Positions 1 through 12,012 of a stretch of 64,000 nucleotides of DNA are shown piece by piece. The stretch is from assembly GCA_000469685.2 (NCBI GenBank), contig LS997567.1:6217374-6281373 (forward strand), given 5' to 3'. How positions within the stretch are numbered: the stretch's first letter is position 1; the number at the start of each line of letters is the position of its first letter. The translations under genes and the position numbers were made by a program. The notes under the pieces were generated by a model. The model was not told the origin of the DNA, did not search any database, and saw only the letters and a list, made by a program, of their open reading frames with translations. The stretch comes from Haemonchus contortus (lineage: Eukaryota > Nematoda > Chromadorea > Rhabditida > Trichostrongylidae).

Positions 1-39
1 GGTTCTCACGGATGTGGTACAGTTGACTCGGAATTGTCG

Positions 40-300
40 CTTCGCGGCGAGAGCACGTAGCCTGGGAAAGGATGTAGTAGAATGAAGCAGAAGAGTCGCG
101 TCGACTAAGAAATACAGAAAAAAGACGTAACATTCAGAATCATGCCAAGAATAATAATGACATAGCAACCGAGCTGTATGAATAACGCTAGAACTACGAT
201 AGCGAGGTACCTGGCCCGCGGCTGCCGCGTACGGCGAATCGATTGCACAAAGCCGATTGAACTCTTTATTATGGCAATAAAGCCCCTTCGAGACCAAAAA
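40..300 (-). mobile_element. degenerate member of the 9-bp-TSD MITE family
   Basis: The GCTGCCGCGTACGGCGAATC and AGAAATACA-type words occur in the order of copy C, but the ends have decayed and no duplication is visible. Confidence 0.5.
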
Positions 301-516
301 TTCACTTCATAAGTCAACAATTTACTTGTTAAACGTTCAAAATAAGAATAACTTCAAATTTTTTTGATTCTAATAAAAGTAATCCTCCTGTAAACGGGCA
401 TAGCTGGTCATTTCTTTACTTATTCTACTTATAAGTTCTTATAACTTCCGTTATGATGGTAAGAATGATGTTTTAGCGTGTTCTGTCCGATGACCTCATT
501 ATATCGGCGCGTGAAT

Positions 517-1070
517 CGCACCACACCCATGTCCCCCTTCTATGTGGGCACGAAGCTCGCTCATGTTTCCGCGAGCATCGCTCTCACATAGAAGTGTTAC
601 GTTACTCAATCTAAACGTTCACGAGGAACATTCACAAGTCATTGGCTGAACTAGCGATGTTGTACAGACCCACTCTTATATCACAGTGCCTTTGCTCGGT
701 ATACAACGCGGGTTTGCTTCTCTGATATAGCGCTTCAAAATTGTAAAAGAACTTTTCTAAACCCTACTAGATAGTTTAAGGTGTAGGCAAAGACAAAATA
801 GCGTTCCTTCAATAACCTGTATCAGATGGGTTTTAAATATGATGAAATAGTAACCAGAAAATGAATAAGCTAGGAGATTGCTACGTGTGCTGTTCCTTAC
901 CTTTGAAAGTGAAGTAGGAGATACCATTCAGCTATAGATACTCGAAAACCACGTTTTTTGCATTTGTTTTGACACCTAACTGCCCAAAGGAGCACAGGCA
1001 CCTTCATTTGCTCCATGCAGTAGGGGAAGAGAAGATGGTAGCCCGTATAGTTTGAGATCATATCAAAATT
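517..1070 (+). repeat. repeat family X, copy 1 (broken)
   Basis: Shares ACGTTCACGAGGAACAT, TACAACGCGGGTTTGCTTCT and a short translatable stretch (DTIQL...LENH) with four other places. Here the stretch has a TAG. The copy ends where the TTAA-family element at 1075 was inserted. Confidence 0.75.
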
Positions 1071-1074
1071 TTGA

Positions 1075-1717
1075 AGGCACTTTTCACGATAATTTTGGGT
1101 AATCCGGATTATGACGAAAAATGGAAGATGGTGAGATGAAGGCAAAGAAAGTGCATGAATCGATGTTTGCAAAGTGAAAAAAGGTCTCGAACAAATCGCT
1201 GAAAAGGGATCTGGGCGAGAATGAGACCAAAAAATGAGGACGAGCTGTACAATGTGAGGCGTACATGTGGGTCCTGGCGCGAATACCTACAGTAGGCAAA
1301 ATATTCTTCAGAATTCATCATAAGTATGAGTTAACAAAAAACCTACCAACAACAAAAAATTAGCCCACCTTTTTCAGCCTCTTGAGGTAGGGAATAAGGA
1401 TGAGGATCGCAGCAGCAAAGAGAACACCCGAGAGTAATAGTGATGAGAAGAACATCGCCTCATCGCTAGGCGATCAGCTAACTGAGTGCTGAATCTGTGG
1501 GTCCTGGCGCGAATGTTTCAATCTGCATCGCCTCGGCACTCGTCTGACACATCATCGGTCTAGAGGCGGGGCATACGGGCGATCCGGTAAAGGGGCTCCC
1601 ATTGTGCCCTAGCTATTGAGTTTTGGAACCCGACAGCATATTTCCTGTTACCACTGCGGGCCGCTGGATATTCCTAGGGAGAGAACTGAGCGACCATTTT
1701 TATCTTGAGCTGTGCCT
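1075..1717 (-). mobile_element. TTAA-family TIR element, copy 1
   Basis: Begins AGGCAC...TTTTGGGTAATCC and ends in a TGTGCCT-type end next to TTAA (1718-1721). The left flank is a mutated TTGA. About 0.64 kb and non-coding. TTAA targeting with AGG ends recalls piggyBac-type elements. Confidence 0.75.
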
Positions 1718-1721
1718 TTAA

Positions 1722-1945
1722 AGGCACCGTTCACGATTAAAAAGTTACTGAGTTTTTACCTTATTAATACTCAGTGGCCCCCATGGGTTGTAGAAGGGAC
1801 CCTCTCACTCCCCCAATCTCGACGTCCAGGGCATAGTGGCAGCTCCGTTGTTGCCGTAGTTCGCGTCTCCGCCCCTCGATCGGTGTCACGTTAGACGAGT
1901 GTCGAGACGACACAATGTCATGTAATCGCGTCAGGACCCACCCTG
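1722..1945 (+). mobile_element. TTAA-family TIR element, copy 4 (truncated)
   Basis: Matches the first 225 bp of 3169-3766 and shares the TTAA at 1718-1721 with copy 1, so the two meet end to end. The right end is missing after about 1945. Confidence 0.75.
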
Positions 1946-2398
1946 AATTGCAAATTGGCAAATATGCATTACCATTTGCATTGCATTTTATATGCATTAC
2001 CAGGTAACTAATCAGGTTACGTTCTGTTCACGATTAACAAGCAAATATCTCAAGATTCATGACCTTATAGGTTCATGTTTGTTTTTGTTTGTTTTTTTGT
2101 TTACAAATTGGGAAAATCACGTTACAGTTACACAAGTTACAATTGGAATCTTGCACTTCCAAAGCGTTGGGAGAAATGTCTTCATAAATCCTTTTTAACT
2201 CTCCTGTGCTTGAAGAGAGCACGTTAAACATGCATTTTGAGGTGCCAAATCAATACCTATGCTTTCTTCTGCGGCCACTGCAACCCACAATCACTGTTTC
2301 ACGGTACATTGAATCGCCTTCTCCTAAGACCCAATGATGAATCGAAAAACTCATTTGAAAAATGTGATTACTGCATCTCTGTGTTAAACACATCGAAA

Positions 2399-2625
2399 CA
2401 CACGGATGTGGTGTAATGCCAAGTAGAGCATCATTACGCACAAGCATAGTAGAGGGATCGAAACCCAACTGCACGAGCCATGTAAGCCTTCTATCCCTCT
2501 GAAACCGGTTGGTTGGTATTAGACTCGTTTGGGAGAATAAAAGCACTGATTCGTTGATTGACTGGCCAGCGTATGTCGTTGTATCGGCCAAATACACATT
2601 CGAAGGGCCAAGATGATCCTGAAAT
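2399..2625 (+). mobile_element. tRNA-derived SINE, copy 1
   Basis: A-box-like GTGGTGTAATGCC, then B-box-like GGGATCGAAACCC, then a body (CTTCTATCCCTCTG, CTCGTTTGGG, GATTGACTGGCC) shared with 6.01-6.24 kb. Confidence 0.65.
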
Positions 2626-3168
2626 GAAGCCGAATACGGGGCTGCCGGATTCCAAAATGGGGCTGCTTAATGTCAAGAGTCCGAAGACATGCAAACCGAA
2701 TAGAATTCAGCCTTCATATTTTGCAGAGAATAAAAATGATGATCTCAAAGTTAAAGAGCATAAGCCAGTGAAGCTTATATATCTGAGGGGTTGCAACGAA
2801 ATGCGACCAGGTGTCCAAGTCTTTTGAATTTGCACAGATTTCTTCGGTCAACCACTATATGACAGATGACCGTGACATATTTACGGAAGCTCACGACTCA
2901 CGTTTCTACGTCATCATGCTCAGTAATCAAACTTTAGAAACTAGAAATACGATGCCGAGCAGCTATGTGCTCAGTTCTGAGAATTGACTCGGCCATAACA
3001 TTGACTTGTACTTAGTGAAAATCTTACGTATTTCTGGAAAGGGAGATGGCTTTCCTACAGATTAGCATCTCGAGCTCGAGAAAAAATGATTGCCTTCAGG
3101 ATTGAGAACTTTAATTTTATTCATAATTGATACCAAAACCCAGCATAAATTGAGTCCTCTCTAATCAA

Positions 3169-3766
3169 AGGCACGGTTCACGATGAAAAAGCTTACTGAG
3201 TTTTTTCCTTAGGAATTCTCACTGGCCCCCATTGGTGTAGAAGGGATACTCCCGCTCTCACGATCTCGACGGTTAGAGCATAGTGGAAGCCTTGTTGCTG
3301 CCGTGGCTGGCTTTAACGCCCCTCGATCGATGTCACGTCAGACGAGTGTCGGGACAATACAGATTTCACCTATTCGTTCTAGGACCCATACGCAATCAAC
3401 TGATCACCGAGTGACGAGGCAATGATTTTCTCCCATTCTTTTTTCTCTATTTTTCTTTTTGCTGCCGCGATCCCTTATTTAACTTCCTACTCCTAGAGGC
3501 TGAAAAAGGTGAGCTACTTTTGCTGTTACTAGGGTTTTTTTGTTTACTTATGCTTAAGCGAATGAATTTTTGCTTACCACGGTTTGTTAATCGCACCAGG
3601 ACCCAACGTACGAAGTGAGACACATTGGATAGCTCGTCCGAACTTCATTCTTCTTCATTCTTCAGGTCACATTCTGGTCCAGCCCCCTTTTTAACTATTT
3701 TTCAAAGCCTTTTTTCTCCATTTTTCATCATAATCTGGATTACCAAAAATTATCGTGAACTTGCCT
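3169..3766 (+). mobile_element. TTAA-family TIR element, copy 2
   Basis: Left end AGGCACGGTTCACGAT, right end TTATCGTGAACTTGCCT. TTAA follows on the right (3767-3770); TCAA sits on the left. Contains CAGGACCCA words and no plausible gene. Confidence 0.8.
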
Positions 3767-4081
3767 TTAATGAAGGCCTTTCCAAAGTGTCGCCTCAATT
3801 CAGTCTTCAACAACTATGTAGTATAAAGTACAAAGAAGACAAAGTTTTTGGCGGTAATCAATCCCGTCTAAGGGATGCGCCCCTGCTCCTACTCGACTTC
3901 CATTCGGAATCGTAGTGGCGTAGTGAGTGCGTATGTGAACTATGCAATGACTGCTGTCTTCAACCGATGTACAAGTCAGTGCTTATATCCTCCCAGACGA
4001 GTTTGGTACCAACTAAGCCGCCTCGAAGTAACCATGACCATGTGTGTGTAAAGTGCGCCATTTGACACTACACCACCTTAA

Positions 4082-4733
4082 AGGCATCGTTCACAATAAT
4101 TTTGGGTAATCCAGATTATGATGAAAAGACAAGATCGAAAGTATTGCGACTGAGGTGAAGAAAGTGTGTGCATCGGTGTTTCCAAAGTGAAAAAAGGCTT
4201 CGAAAAAGGGGGCTCGACGAGAATGAAATCAGAAAAATGAAGAAGGGTGGGGCGTCCAGACGAGCTAAATAGTGTGTTTTACTGCGAGCGTGTGGGTCCT
4301 GGTGCGAAGAACAGACAATGGTAAGCAAAAACTCATTCAGTTATAAGCATAAATAAACAAAAAAAACTCCTAGTAACAGCAAAAGTAGCTCACCTTTTTC
4401 AGCCTCTAGGAGTAGGAAATTAAATAAGGGTTCGCAGCAGCAAAAAGAAAAACAGAGGAAAGAAGAATGGGAGAGAAACATCGCCTCATCACTCGGCGAT
4501 TAGCTGATTGTGCGTGGGTCCTAGAACGAATAATAGCAATCTGTATTGTCTCGACACTCGTCTAACGTGACACCGATCGAAGGGCGGGAACGCGAACTAC
4601 GGCAACAACGGGGTGCCACTATGCCCTGGACGTCGAGATTGGGGGAGTGAGAGGGTCCCTTCTACAACCCATGGGGGCCGCTGAGTATTAACAAGGTAAG
4701 AACTCAATAACTTTTCTATCGTGAACGGTGCCT
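4082..4733 (-). mobile_element. TTAA-family TIR element, copy 3 (intact ends)
   Basis: Flanked by TTAA at 4078-4081 and 4734-4737, with TIRs AGGCATCGTTCACAAT and AGGCACCGTTCACGAT. Inverted relative to copy 2, with about 310 bp between them. Confidence 0.88.
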
Positions 4734-4737
4734 TTAA

Positions 4738-6007
4738 CAAGTAGTATACTTATGAAATTGATATTGCCTGGAGGTTTTGCTCAATTTACGCACCCCCTTT
4801 ACAAGCCTTGAAGGGAATAGATTAGGTGGCATTAGACGATAAACCAATTGCAAGAAAAGCCAACAATTCTTCAATAAATAGTTGAGCAACTTTCTTCTCG
4901 CCTTCAAGCCTTTAATGTAACTCAGTAATATAAGCTAAAGAAATAGTCGTCTCACTTTAAAGGTCTCTTTCTGGCAATTCATTTCTTTCATAGAACTTCA
5001 TTACGATCCGTTTATCAGCTGGTTACAGTAACAGGTATTGATTACGGCAGCATGCAAATACAACAGATATCAAGAAGTAACATTAAATTAAAAATCCACA
5101 GAGTTGGAGGGCGGCATAGATGTGTGCTATTAAGTCAGGGCGCGAATTTTCCGCGCGGCGAGAGGTACGTAGATCTCAGAAATAGTGCACATGTGCAGCT
5201 GATTGCCCTGGGCGCAGAATTCTAAGAGAAGTGTCATACCTTCCGTCCAGGTGCTTACTGTTTTCAAAAAATTGCCCATATTTACAGGGCAAAATTCGAG
5301 AAATGGATATGATGCCTATTGCCATAATTTGTGAAACTTCTGAGTATACTCCATAACAGCCTTACTGAAGTTCTACTCCTCTTTACTGCTTATGATAACT
5401 CGTGTTATATGCAGTGAATCACAGATGCTCTGAGAGTATTGGGTATTTCCTGCATCACTTTCAGTCAGCTTTGAATGAAATCTATTATGTTAGAGGAGCA
5501 TTGCCATTAAAAAAAACAATCTGGTTAAAACAGTCATCTATCTAGGTAAATAAAAAAATGGAAATTTAGACCGTTTCAGCACCTAAAAACAATGAAAGCA
5601 ATCAATAGAGATTCCAACGGGGACACAGAGGTTTATCGAAAACTCAGTTTTCTGAGTCGTCCCTAGCCACTCGACGTTGATTTCTCCTTCGTTGGACGTT
5701 TAATAAGCTATTCGGCCAAAACCAGCAGTACAAAAATACGATTACTGAAATAAAATAATTCTGAAAAAACTGAACAGACCGTGGTACTGGTTGTACCTAA
5801 AAGAATTCACTTACAGAGACCAAATAATACAGCGCATATGATAAGGGCGACCAGAAGTCCAGTGTATATTGGTAATCGGCAACAACTTGGAAATGTATCA
5901 CCGAGGTAGAAGAATTGACAGCAGTAAACACTCGTATCGGGATCTGTCGGTGATGGGCAGAATGGAAGATGACCTATAAAATACAGTTTTATTGTTGAAT
6001 TGATGAG
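4738..6007. other. no gene seen
   Basis: AT-rich sequence without recognised repeat ends or coding signal. Confidence 0.6.
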
Positions 6008-6240
6008 GCGCACGTGGTGTAGTAGCAAGAGGCGCACTACCACACACTCGTGGTCACGGGTTTAAACCCGGGTCGACAGCCGCCTAGGCCAACCAAGTCT
6101 CCATCTCTCTGGGACCGGGCAATTCTTACCAGAGTCGTTTGGGCGGATAAAATTACAGACTTGTCCATCGGTTGACCACCGTAAGCCAACCGATGAACAA
6201 GTATAGGCCACCTACGCATTCAATACGCCATTGCGACCCT
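6008..6240 (+). mobile_element. tRNA-derived SINE, copy 2
   Basis: A-box GTGGTGTAGTAGC and B-box GGGTTTAAACCC at tRNA-like spacing, then CGCCTAGGCCAACC, GTCGTTTGGG and GGTTGACCACCGTA, which define the family. Not a tRNA gene: no acceptor stem pairs. Confidence 0.7.
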
Positions 6241-6336
6241 GAATGGCCCCCACAGCCTCGGCACGGCCGTGAAAGCTAGTCCGCCCTTAGGCGTGGACGT
6301 CGGTCAAGCCAGTTCAGGAGCAACTCTAACGCCCCG

Positions 6337-6641
6337 GGGGACGTTCGATGCGTGCGATGCTGGTAGCGCGCGGCAAATTGTGCGGCGAAATTCGTGGTCA
6401 TTCAAACGACCCTGGCGCCTATTATTTGGGCACAAACTTGAAGTAGATAGATCAGTATGGCGGCTTTCATTTTCCGCCGGCCGGCGGACTATGAAAGCAG
6501 CCTATGGTCAGCTGATCCTGCGAATATATTCTACTTCAAATTTGGGCCCCAACATTAGGCGCTAAAGTCTTCAGAATCGCTATGAATTTCGCCGCGCAAT
6601 TTGCCGCGCGCACCCAGAATCGCACGGATCGCCAAATACCC
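6337..6641. mobile_element. older copy of the 247-bp fold-back MITE
   Basis: Matches 21456-21702 along its length, with flanks CTAACGCCC / TTGACGCCC as a possible eroded 9-bp duplication. It is longer because a 42-bp element and its 5-bp duplication lie inside. Confidence 0.8.
6461..6502. mobile_element. 42-bp palindromic insertion with TATGG duplication
   Basis: Reads CGGCTTTCAT inward and ATGAAAGCAGCC outward around a CCGGCCGG centre. TATGG at 6456-6460 is repeated at 6503-6507. The paralogous MITE at 21.55 kb has one TATGG and no insert. Its end sequence matches the large palindrome at 26626. Confidence 0.8.
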
Positions 6642-6775
6642 TTGACGCCCACCTAAGCCGTTTTTAAGGTCTGGTATCTTCTCCCTAAACCCTGCGTCGC
6701 TCTCGCTTCACTTGCCGCGTATCGCACAAATGCGATGGAAGATTTTAGCGCGCAATTTGTGAGTTAGAGAGTCGT

Positions 6776-7012
6776 TTAACCCCTTGCGTCCTTTCGCGCT
6801 TGCTGGCGCTTGTGCCCAGCATTTTCTTCAGAATCGCCGCACCTACCTGTCTGGTGGCGTACAGCACGCGGCCACACAGCGGAATTTTGAGGGAATCGTG
6901 AAGTATGTGCTGCTTCGCACTTTATGCAAACTCTAGCCTGATCTGGACCAAAAAGCGTGCACGCAAAGGCGATGGGTGCACCATGTGCAGCACGTGGTAC
7001 GCAATGGGTTAA
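6776..7012. mobile_element. piggyBac-like TTAA MITE
   Basis: TTAA-CCCCTTGCGT at the left and ACGCAATGGG-TTAA at the right, 229 bp between the TTAA sites. CCC-starting TIRs at TTAA are the mark of piggyBac-type ends. The 90-codon minus-strand frame within is not supported as a gene. Confidence 0.8.
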
Positions 7013-7295
7013 TTGTTTGAATTTCCTAGCCGCTCTCTTCAATTCCAATGCGTTCTTGATCGTCGATAATATAGGAACGAACTAACCAAAAAAGTAGGGC
7101 AGTCAAAGAAAATATTGCGCCCTACCGATTCGCGGAGAGGCGGGCTGAACACGGTAATTGCAGTTTGAAGCCGCGGAACAACTAAAAAGATTTTGCCGCA
7201 TTGCGCAAAGCGAACGTGAGGAAACGAGAAGTTCCGTCACCTTCGTTTCTAGGCCCAAAGGAGGCTAAGTCACAGAAGGAACTATTAGCTGGCTT

Positions 7296-8110
7296 ATCAT
7301 TCCACTTCTATGTGGGCATGACGCTCGCATATTAGTCCGCGAGCATCGGCCTCACATGGGAGACGGGCGTTAGGAACGATTTTGGGTAATCGATATGCCG
7401 CTCGCGGCTGTCGCGGACCACCCGATCGCCTTTATTACAGCTCTAGCGTTCTTCATACAGCTCAATCCATATGCGATAATTATTTTATGCATAAATCTAC
7501 TATTAGTCTTTTGTTCTTGTATTTCTTACCTACTGCTGCATCCTGCTGTATTCCTTCGCGCGCGACGCCCCTCTCACCGCGACGCGACCATTTCGTTCCT
7601 AGCGCACTACAACCGCCTCGCACAGAAGTGGGACGGTACTCAATCAGAACGTTCACGAGGAACATTTACAAAGTTGCAGGAAAATGCGTGATGAACCAAC
7701 GATCTCCAGCCCCACTCTCATATCACAGCGCCATTGCACGGTATACAACGCGGGTTTGCTTCTCTGATTTAGCGCTTTGAAATTGTAAAAGAACTTTTCT
7801 AAACCCTACTGAATAGTTTCAGGTGTAGGCAATGACAAAAGAGCATATCATTCATACACTGTACGTAATGGGCTTGAAATATGATGAATTAGAAAACAGA
7901 AAAAAATGAATAAACCAGGAAATTGCTATCGTATGCTGTTCTTCGAGAGTGAAGTAGAAGATACCATTCAGCTATGGATACTTGAAAGCCATGATTTTGC
8001 ATTTGTGAAGACACCTACTTGCCCATGGCGGAGGAACGACGTTCTGCTGCACCATACGATGGGGGGAAGAGAAATGGTAGCCCGTATGGTTTGCGTTCAT
8101 ATCAGAACTT
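7296..8110 (+). repeat. repeat family X, copy 2 (contains a MITE)
   Basis: The most intact X copy. A 257-bp MITE (7358-7614) sits in it with an imperfect 9-bp duplication. The stop found in the other copies is a Trp codon here. It continues uninterrupted at the point where copies 1, 4 and 5 join other repeats. Confidence 0.75.
7358..7614 (+). mobile_element. 257-bp MITE, 9-bp-TSD family, copy A
   Basis: The ends are GGGAGACGGGCGTTAGG and, inverted, a GGGTGTAGTGCGTTAGG-like sequence; the shared TIR core is GCGTTAGGAACGA. Flanks GCCTCACAT / GCCTCGCAC (7349-7357, 7615-7623) are a 9-bp duplication with two changes. A 9-bp TSD and G-rich ends point to the Mutator (MULE) superfamily. Inserted in repeat X copy 2. 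Confidence 0.85.
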
Positions 8111-8334
8111 CAGGGACGGGTTACACGCATTATTATCCTTTTTTTCGGTGTATTAATGATTTTATCTGTTCGGAGAGCAAAGTGGAGAAGCTTAGAGGCG
8201 GACTGATTTCATCGGACCTTTCCGCGTTTCCGGAGACCCAGTACTTCATCATAGGGCCTTTGCCATTTCGCTATGCACATCCAACCCTAGAACCGCTACG
8301 ACGGCAGATTGATTTATTCACAAAAAGATACTAA
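7906..8334 (+). CDS. unrecognised 142-codon ORF of repeat X
   Basis: Starts MNKPGNCYRMLFFESEVEDT and ends FTKRY. The first third is shared with the other X copies, where it carries a stop, so this may be the least damaged version of a transposon-borne or duplicated gene. Two other overlapping frames follow at 8.3-8.56 kb. No domain is recognised. It could be the start of a spliced gene, or simply a repeat remnant. Confidence 0.25.
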   Translation: MNKPGNCYRMLFFESEVEDTIQLWILESHDFAFVKTPTCPWRRNDVLLHHTMGGREMVARMVCVHIRTSGTGYTHYYPFFRCINDFICSESKVEKLRGGLISSDLSAFPETQYFIIGPLPFRYAHPTLEPLRRQIDLFTKRY

Positions 8335-8560
8335 GTCCAGCAACCTTGAATCGAAAGTTCTCTATGAAGGACTATGCCTTTTTCAGAACCCCATGCCACA
8401 GTTTACGAGGCCCTGTATCAGCGAGAGGAACGGTGGGGCCCTGGCTGCGGAGTGCCGTCAACCTGTCGGGGTGGTCCTGTATCGTTTCGGTCAAGGGAGT
8501 TTATTATTTGACGAGGATGTACACGATTTAAAAAATGTCGAGAAGTGGAACACTATTTAA

Positions 8561-10445
8561 TAGAAATTTCTGACTATTTCCAGATAATGCTCAAACAATC
8601 CGAGGTCTGGGGGGCACATCTATAAAACTGACTGGTATGAAAAAGTAGAATTTGACCATGAAGATTTGATTTACGGCAGGCCTGGCAGATTGGGAGAACG
8701 TCTTGATTTGCATCATTTCAGTCTGCATGAGCATTTTATAAGTTGTGTTTTATTTTTTAGTATTTCCTCCTAGCTCCAGGCTTCAATCCCAACTCTTTCT
8801 CACAACATCGTAGTGGGCGTTCTAGGACGTTAACAGTAAACAATGAGAGCAATAAAAACTAGTGCTTCCTTGCCATCACGCGCTCTCTAGGTTTGTTAAG
8901 ATCATGTTGTTAAGGGCCCACGTAAACAAAAATAAACACATTCTATTCATAATTGCGAGACAAGGACGAAGCAAGATCAGAAAATCCCAAATAGCGACCA
9001 CCTTTCGACAAACTAGGGTACAGCCAACTGCACCACACCCGGTAGCGGACCAACGTGTGCGGTAACTTCTCCCCGAATATCGCGTCGCCTTCGCCGCATC
9101 CTTTCGCGCACAGTCGCATGCTATGAAGGGGAAGGTTTGAACCCGCACTTGAAGGATACGCCGGCCGCCGTAGAACCACTGCCGCTTGGGAATCCGAGGG
9201 CAGTACCGCTACCCCGAAAGAATTGTCACTGATACACTACATTATTCAAATTTTCATTTAAAGCGGTTCATAATTTCGTCTTATCACTTTTTAAGCAGGG
9301 CTGACTACAGCGGTAATATGGCTTAACGCTTACGGCCAATTTAGCTAAAATGAAATTCAGAGTAGTCAATCGTGAACAGTGTCACCATGGACTATCTATG
9401 GCGAGCCTAAGGATGACATATTACCAACTGCTACCTTTGTACCGATGTACATACCCCTTTGAAGAAGGTGGCGTACTGCCGTTACGATAGCAAGAACATT
9501 GTAGGCGATTACATCCTACGGTCAAGAACTGGGGATTGGTGGTTCCACTGATGGGGCATTCTAATCTTGCTACAATCTGGCCTAGTTTCCAGATTAACAG
9601 GTTATCTTAAGAGCTGTAACTACCGTAAGATAGAGTTGTAATAGCGAAATTAGGCAAAAATAGCAGTTATCAAAACAACTATACTTATGAGTAATGAGTA
9701 GTAGCTGTGGTAAATACAAACAGGTAGCAGAAGAGCCAAGTAAATATTTAAATTGTACCTTTGCAGAGTAACAATTGAAGCAGTCACAGAACGCAGGTTA
9801 GAACTTGGATTTTGAGACCTGTCTGGGCCTGGACTCAAGTGGTTTGTCTACAACTTGGTAACCTTGTGGTTACTAGCAAGTGCTCATCTTCATTTGTACT
9901 TTCCAGCAACCTTATCACAACCTACCTTCTCCGTCTGGGCACCAATATATCGGTCGTCCACTCAGCACTCCAGGTTGGTAGCCCATAACGATAATTTACA
10001 TCGAATCCTGAAATATCGATTTACCGGTAGGTCAAGGAATGTAGGGTCAAAGCTTTAAGTAGGAGATCACATAAAAGCTGGCGCGGAGCGCTCTGGGAAG
10101 CGTCATCGTTGGCTAAGTGGTATTTGCTCGAGAGGTCAAGACAAAACAATGGCGCAAAGACGGAAAACATTCGTACAAGTGACAATGATAGAGCGCTTTG
10201 GGATGTACTCATTTCATTCGGAATCATTCAGAGGTGAGTTAGAGCGGCTATATTCCGTCAATTTTGACAAAAATCGTCTACCCGGTTTTTTTTGCTCGCC
10301 TATACCTCTAGTAACCAACATTACTTTCATCTTCGGTTTCATTTAACCAGAAATCTCGCAACCCAAAAGTACCTTCGATACAATTGTCGAGCTGACTTCA
10401 TTGATTACTTTTTGTACACCAGGTAATGTATGGGTACTCTCAGAA
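8561..10445. other. no gene seen
   Basis: Mixed AT-rich sequence. Short overlapping frames around 8.86-9.18 kb occur on both strands at once, so none is preferred. Confidence 0.55.
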
Positions 10446-10930
10446 GTAAGCGGTGATGTAGAGGGAAGTAGCGCACTAACACACACGCATGGTCACAGGT
10501 TCGCATCCCGGATCGATAGACGCCTAGGTCAACCTGGCCTTCTATCCCTCCGGGGTCGTTAAATTTGGGGAGACGGGCGTTAGGAACGATTCTGGGTAGT
10601 CGATTTGCCGCACGCGGCTGTCGCGGACCACTCGTTCGCCGTTATTACAGCTCTAGCGTTCTTCCTACAGCCCAATCGATATGCGATCATTATTTTATGC
10701 ATAATTCTACTATTAGTACTTTTGTTCTTGTATTTCTTACCTACTGCTGCATCCTGCTACATTCCTTCGTGCGCGACGCCCTTCTCACCGCGACGCGACC
10801 ATTTCGTTCCTAACGCACTACACCCTTAAATTTGTAGTAAGCTCGTTTAGGAGGATAGCAACATTGAGTTGTACATCGATTGACCACCGTATAGGTCCCA
10901 TAGGCATTTGAACGGACCGTGTTGCATCCT
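10446..10930 (+). mobile_element. tRNA-derived SINE, copy 3, split by MITE B
   Basis: 10446-10567 carries the A-box region and a good B-box (GGTTCGCATCC). 10835-10930 carries the rest, including GATTGACCACCGTATAGG. The 258-bp MITE and its duplication account exactly for the gap. Confidence 0.75.
10568..10825 (+). mobile_element. 258-bp MITE, 9-bp-TSD family, copy B
   Basis: Same TIRs as copy A. Perfect duplication TTAAATTTG at 10559-10567 and 10826-10834. It splits a tRNA-type SINE. Confidence 0.92.
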
Positions 10931-11800
10931 GACCCGTTCTCCTCCAAGAATGCTGCAAAACCCTCTCGGTACATATTTATGGTTTTTTGCTTAGCTCTCT
11001 CCTTTGAAGACCCACCAGCTTCAATGGGCATAGCTTACTCCAAGCGCTCTGTCCTACTTTCAAGCTACTATTTCTTCTAATAGATGAACTCAATTTAATA
11101 AAAGGAGATAGAGGCATCTACCGCTTTCCGAGTCGCTCTATCAGGCTTTTCCGTTCATAGAAGTCCAATGCTAAAGACAGTTCCACAACTAAAGTGATCA
11201 GACGTTTGATAAATTTCAAAATATTACAACGGTATTGCAACTTGTACCATTCAGTCGAGATACATTACCTAATTGTAGGGAAGTGTATAGGTAGCCAGTG
11301 CAGGGAAGCATCATGTGAGTCTAGCAAATGTCTACCTATTGGGAAAGAAGGTTCTGCAAATCGCCGTTTTTCACTCTTCTCTAACATATTACAAGGAGTT
11401 TTATTTGAGAATAAAATTTATTTCCAATATTATTAACAACGGAGAAGCACAGGTACGTACATAGGTGGCTTTGCAGTGGAATTTTATTGGTTTTTTTTTT
11501 CACTGCGGAGCGTTAAAAATGATACGTCTCACTGAAAATGAAAGGGGTTCATACAGAAGTGAAATTCCTAGGTAGCAGTAACTTTCCGAAAAATACCAAT
11601 GCAGTTGTTTTGAAAGTGGCATCACTAATATAAAGAGAATGGCTAGTGTTCGTTTAAATTGCCCGCGAAAACAGAACTTGTCGAGTGACATGGTTGCGTT
11701 ACTTGTAAAATTAACTGAAACTCACATAAAAACAGACTTTTGATTTAAAACAGTAAAAATCGATCAATAGTATCGGGCACGTCGTCGATGTTGTTGCCGA
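10931..11800. other. no gene seen
   Basis: AT-rich spacer between the SINE and the decayed minus-strand ORFs at 11.8-12.3 kb. Confidence 0.5.
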
Positions 11801-12012
11801 TGCATCAAATGGAAACATATTTTGCAATTAACGGGAAAACTCTATATGTTATGTAATGATCGACATCAGTGCCATTTGTGAAGCCACTTGCACCTGGAAA
11901 GTAGAAAATGTAAGTGCTGATAGGCAAGGGAACAGGTAATAAACAGGTAATACCATATCGGAAAAGCAACTGTTGGAAAACTAGCGCAGAGAATAAAGGT
12001 TGGCTTGTTTTT

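Noticed and set aside
6776..7048. 90-codon minus-strand ORF
   Set aside because: It is the interior of a TTAA-flanked MITE.
7382..7780. ORFs across the 9-bp-TSD MITE copies (also 10565, 31067)
   Set aside because: Open frames within non-coding MITEs; deleted copy D shows no frame preservation.
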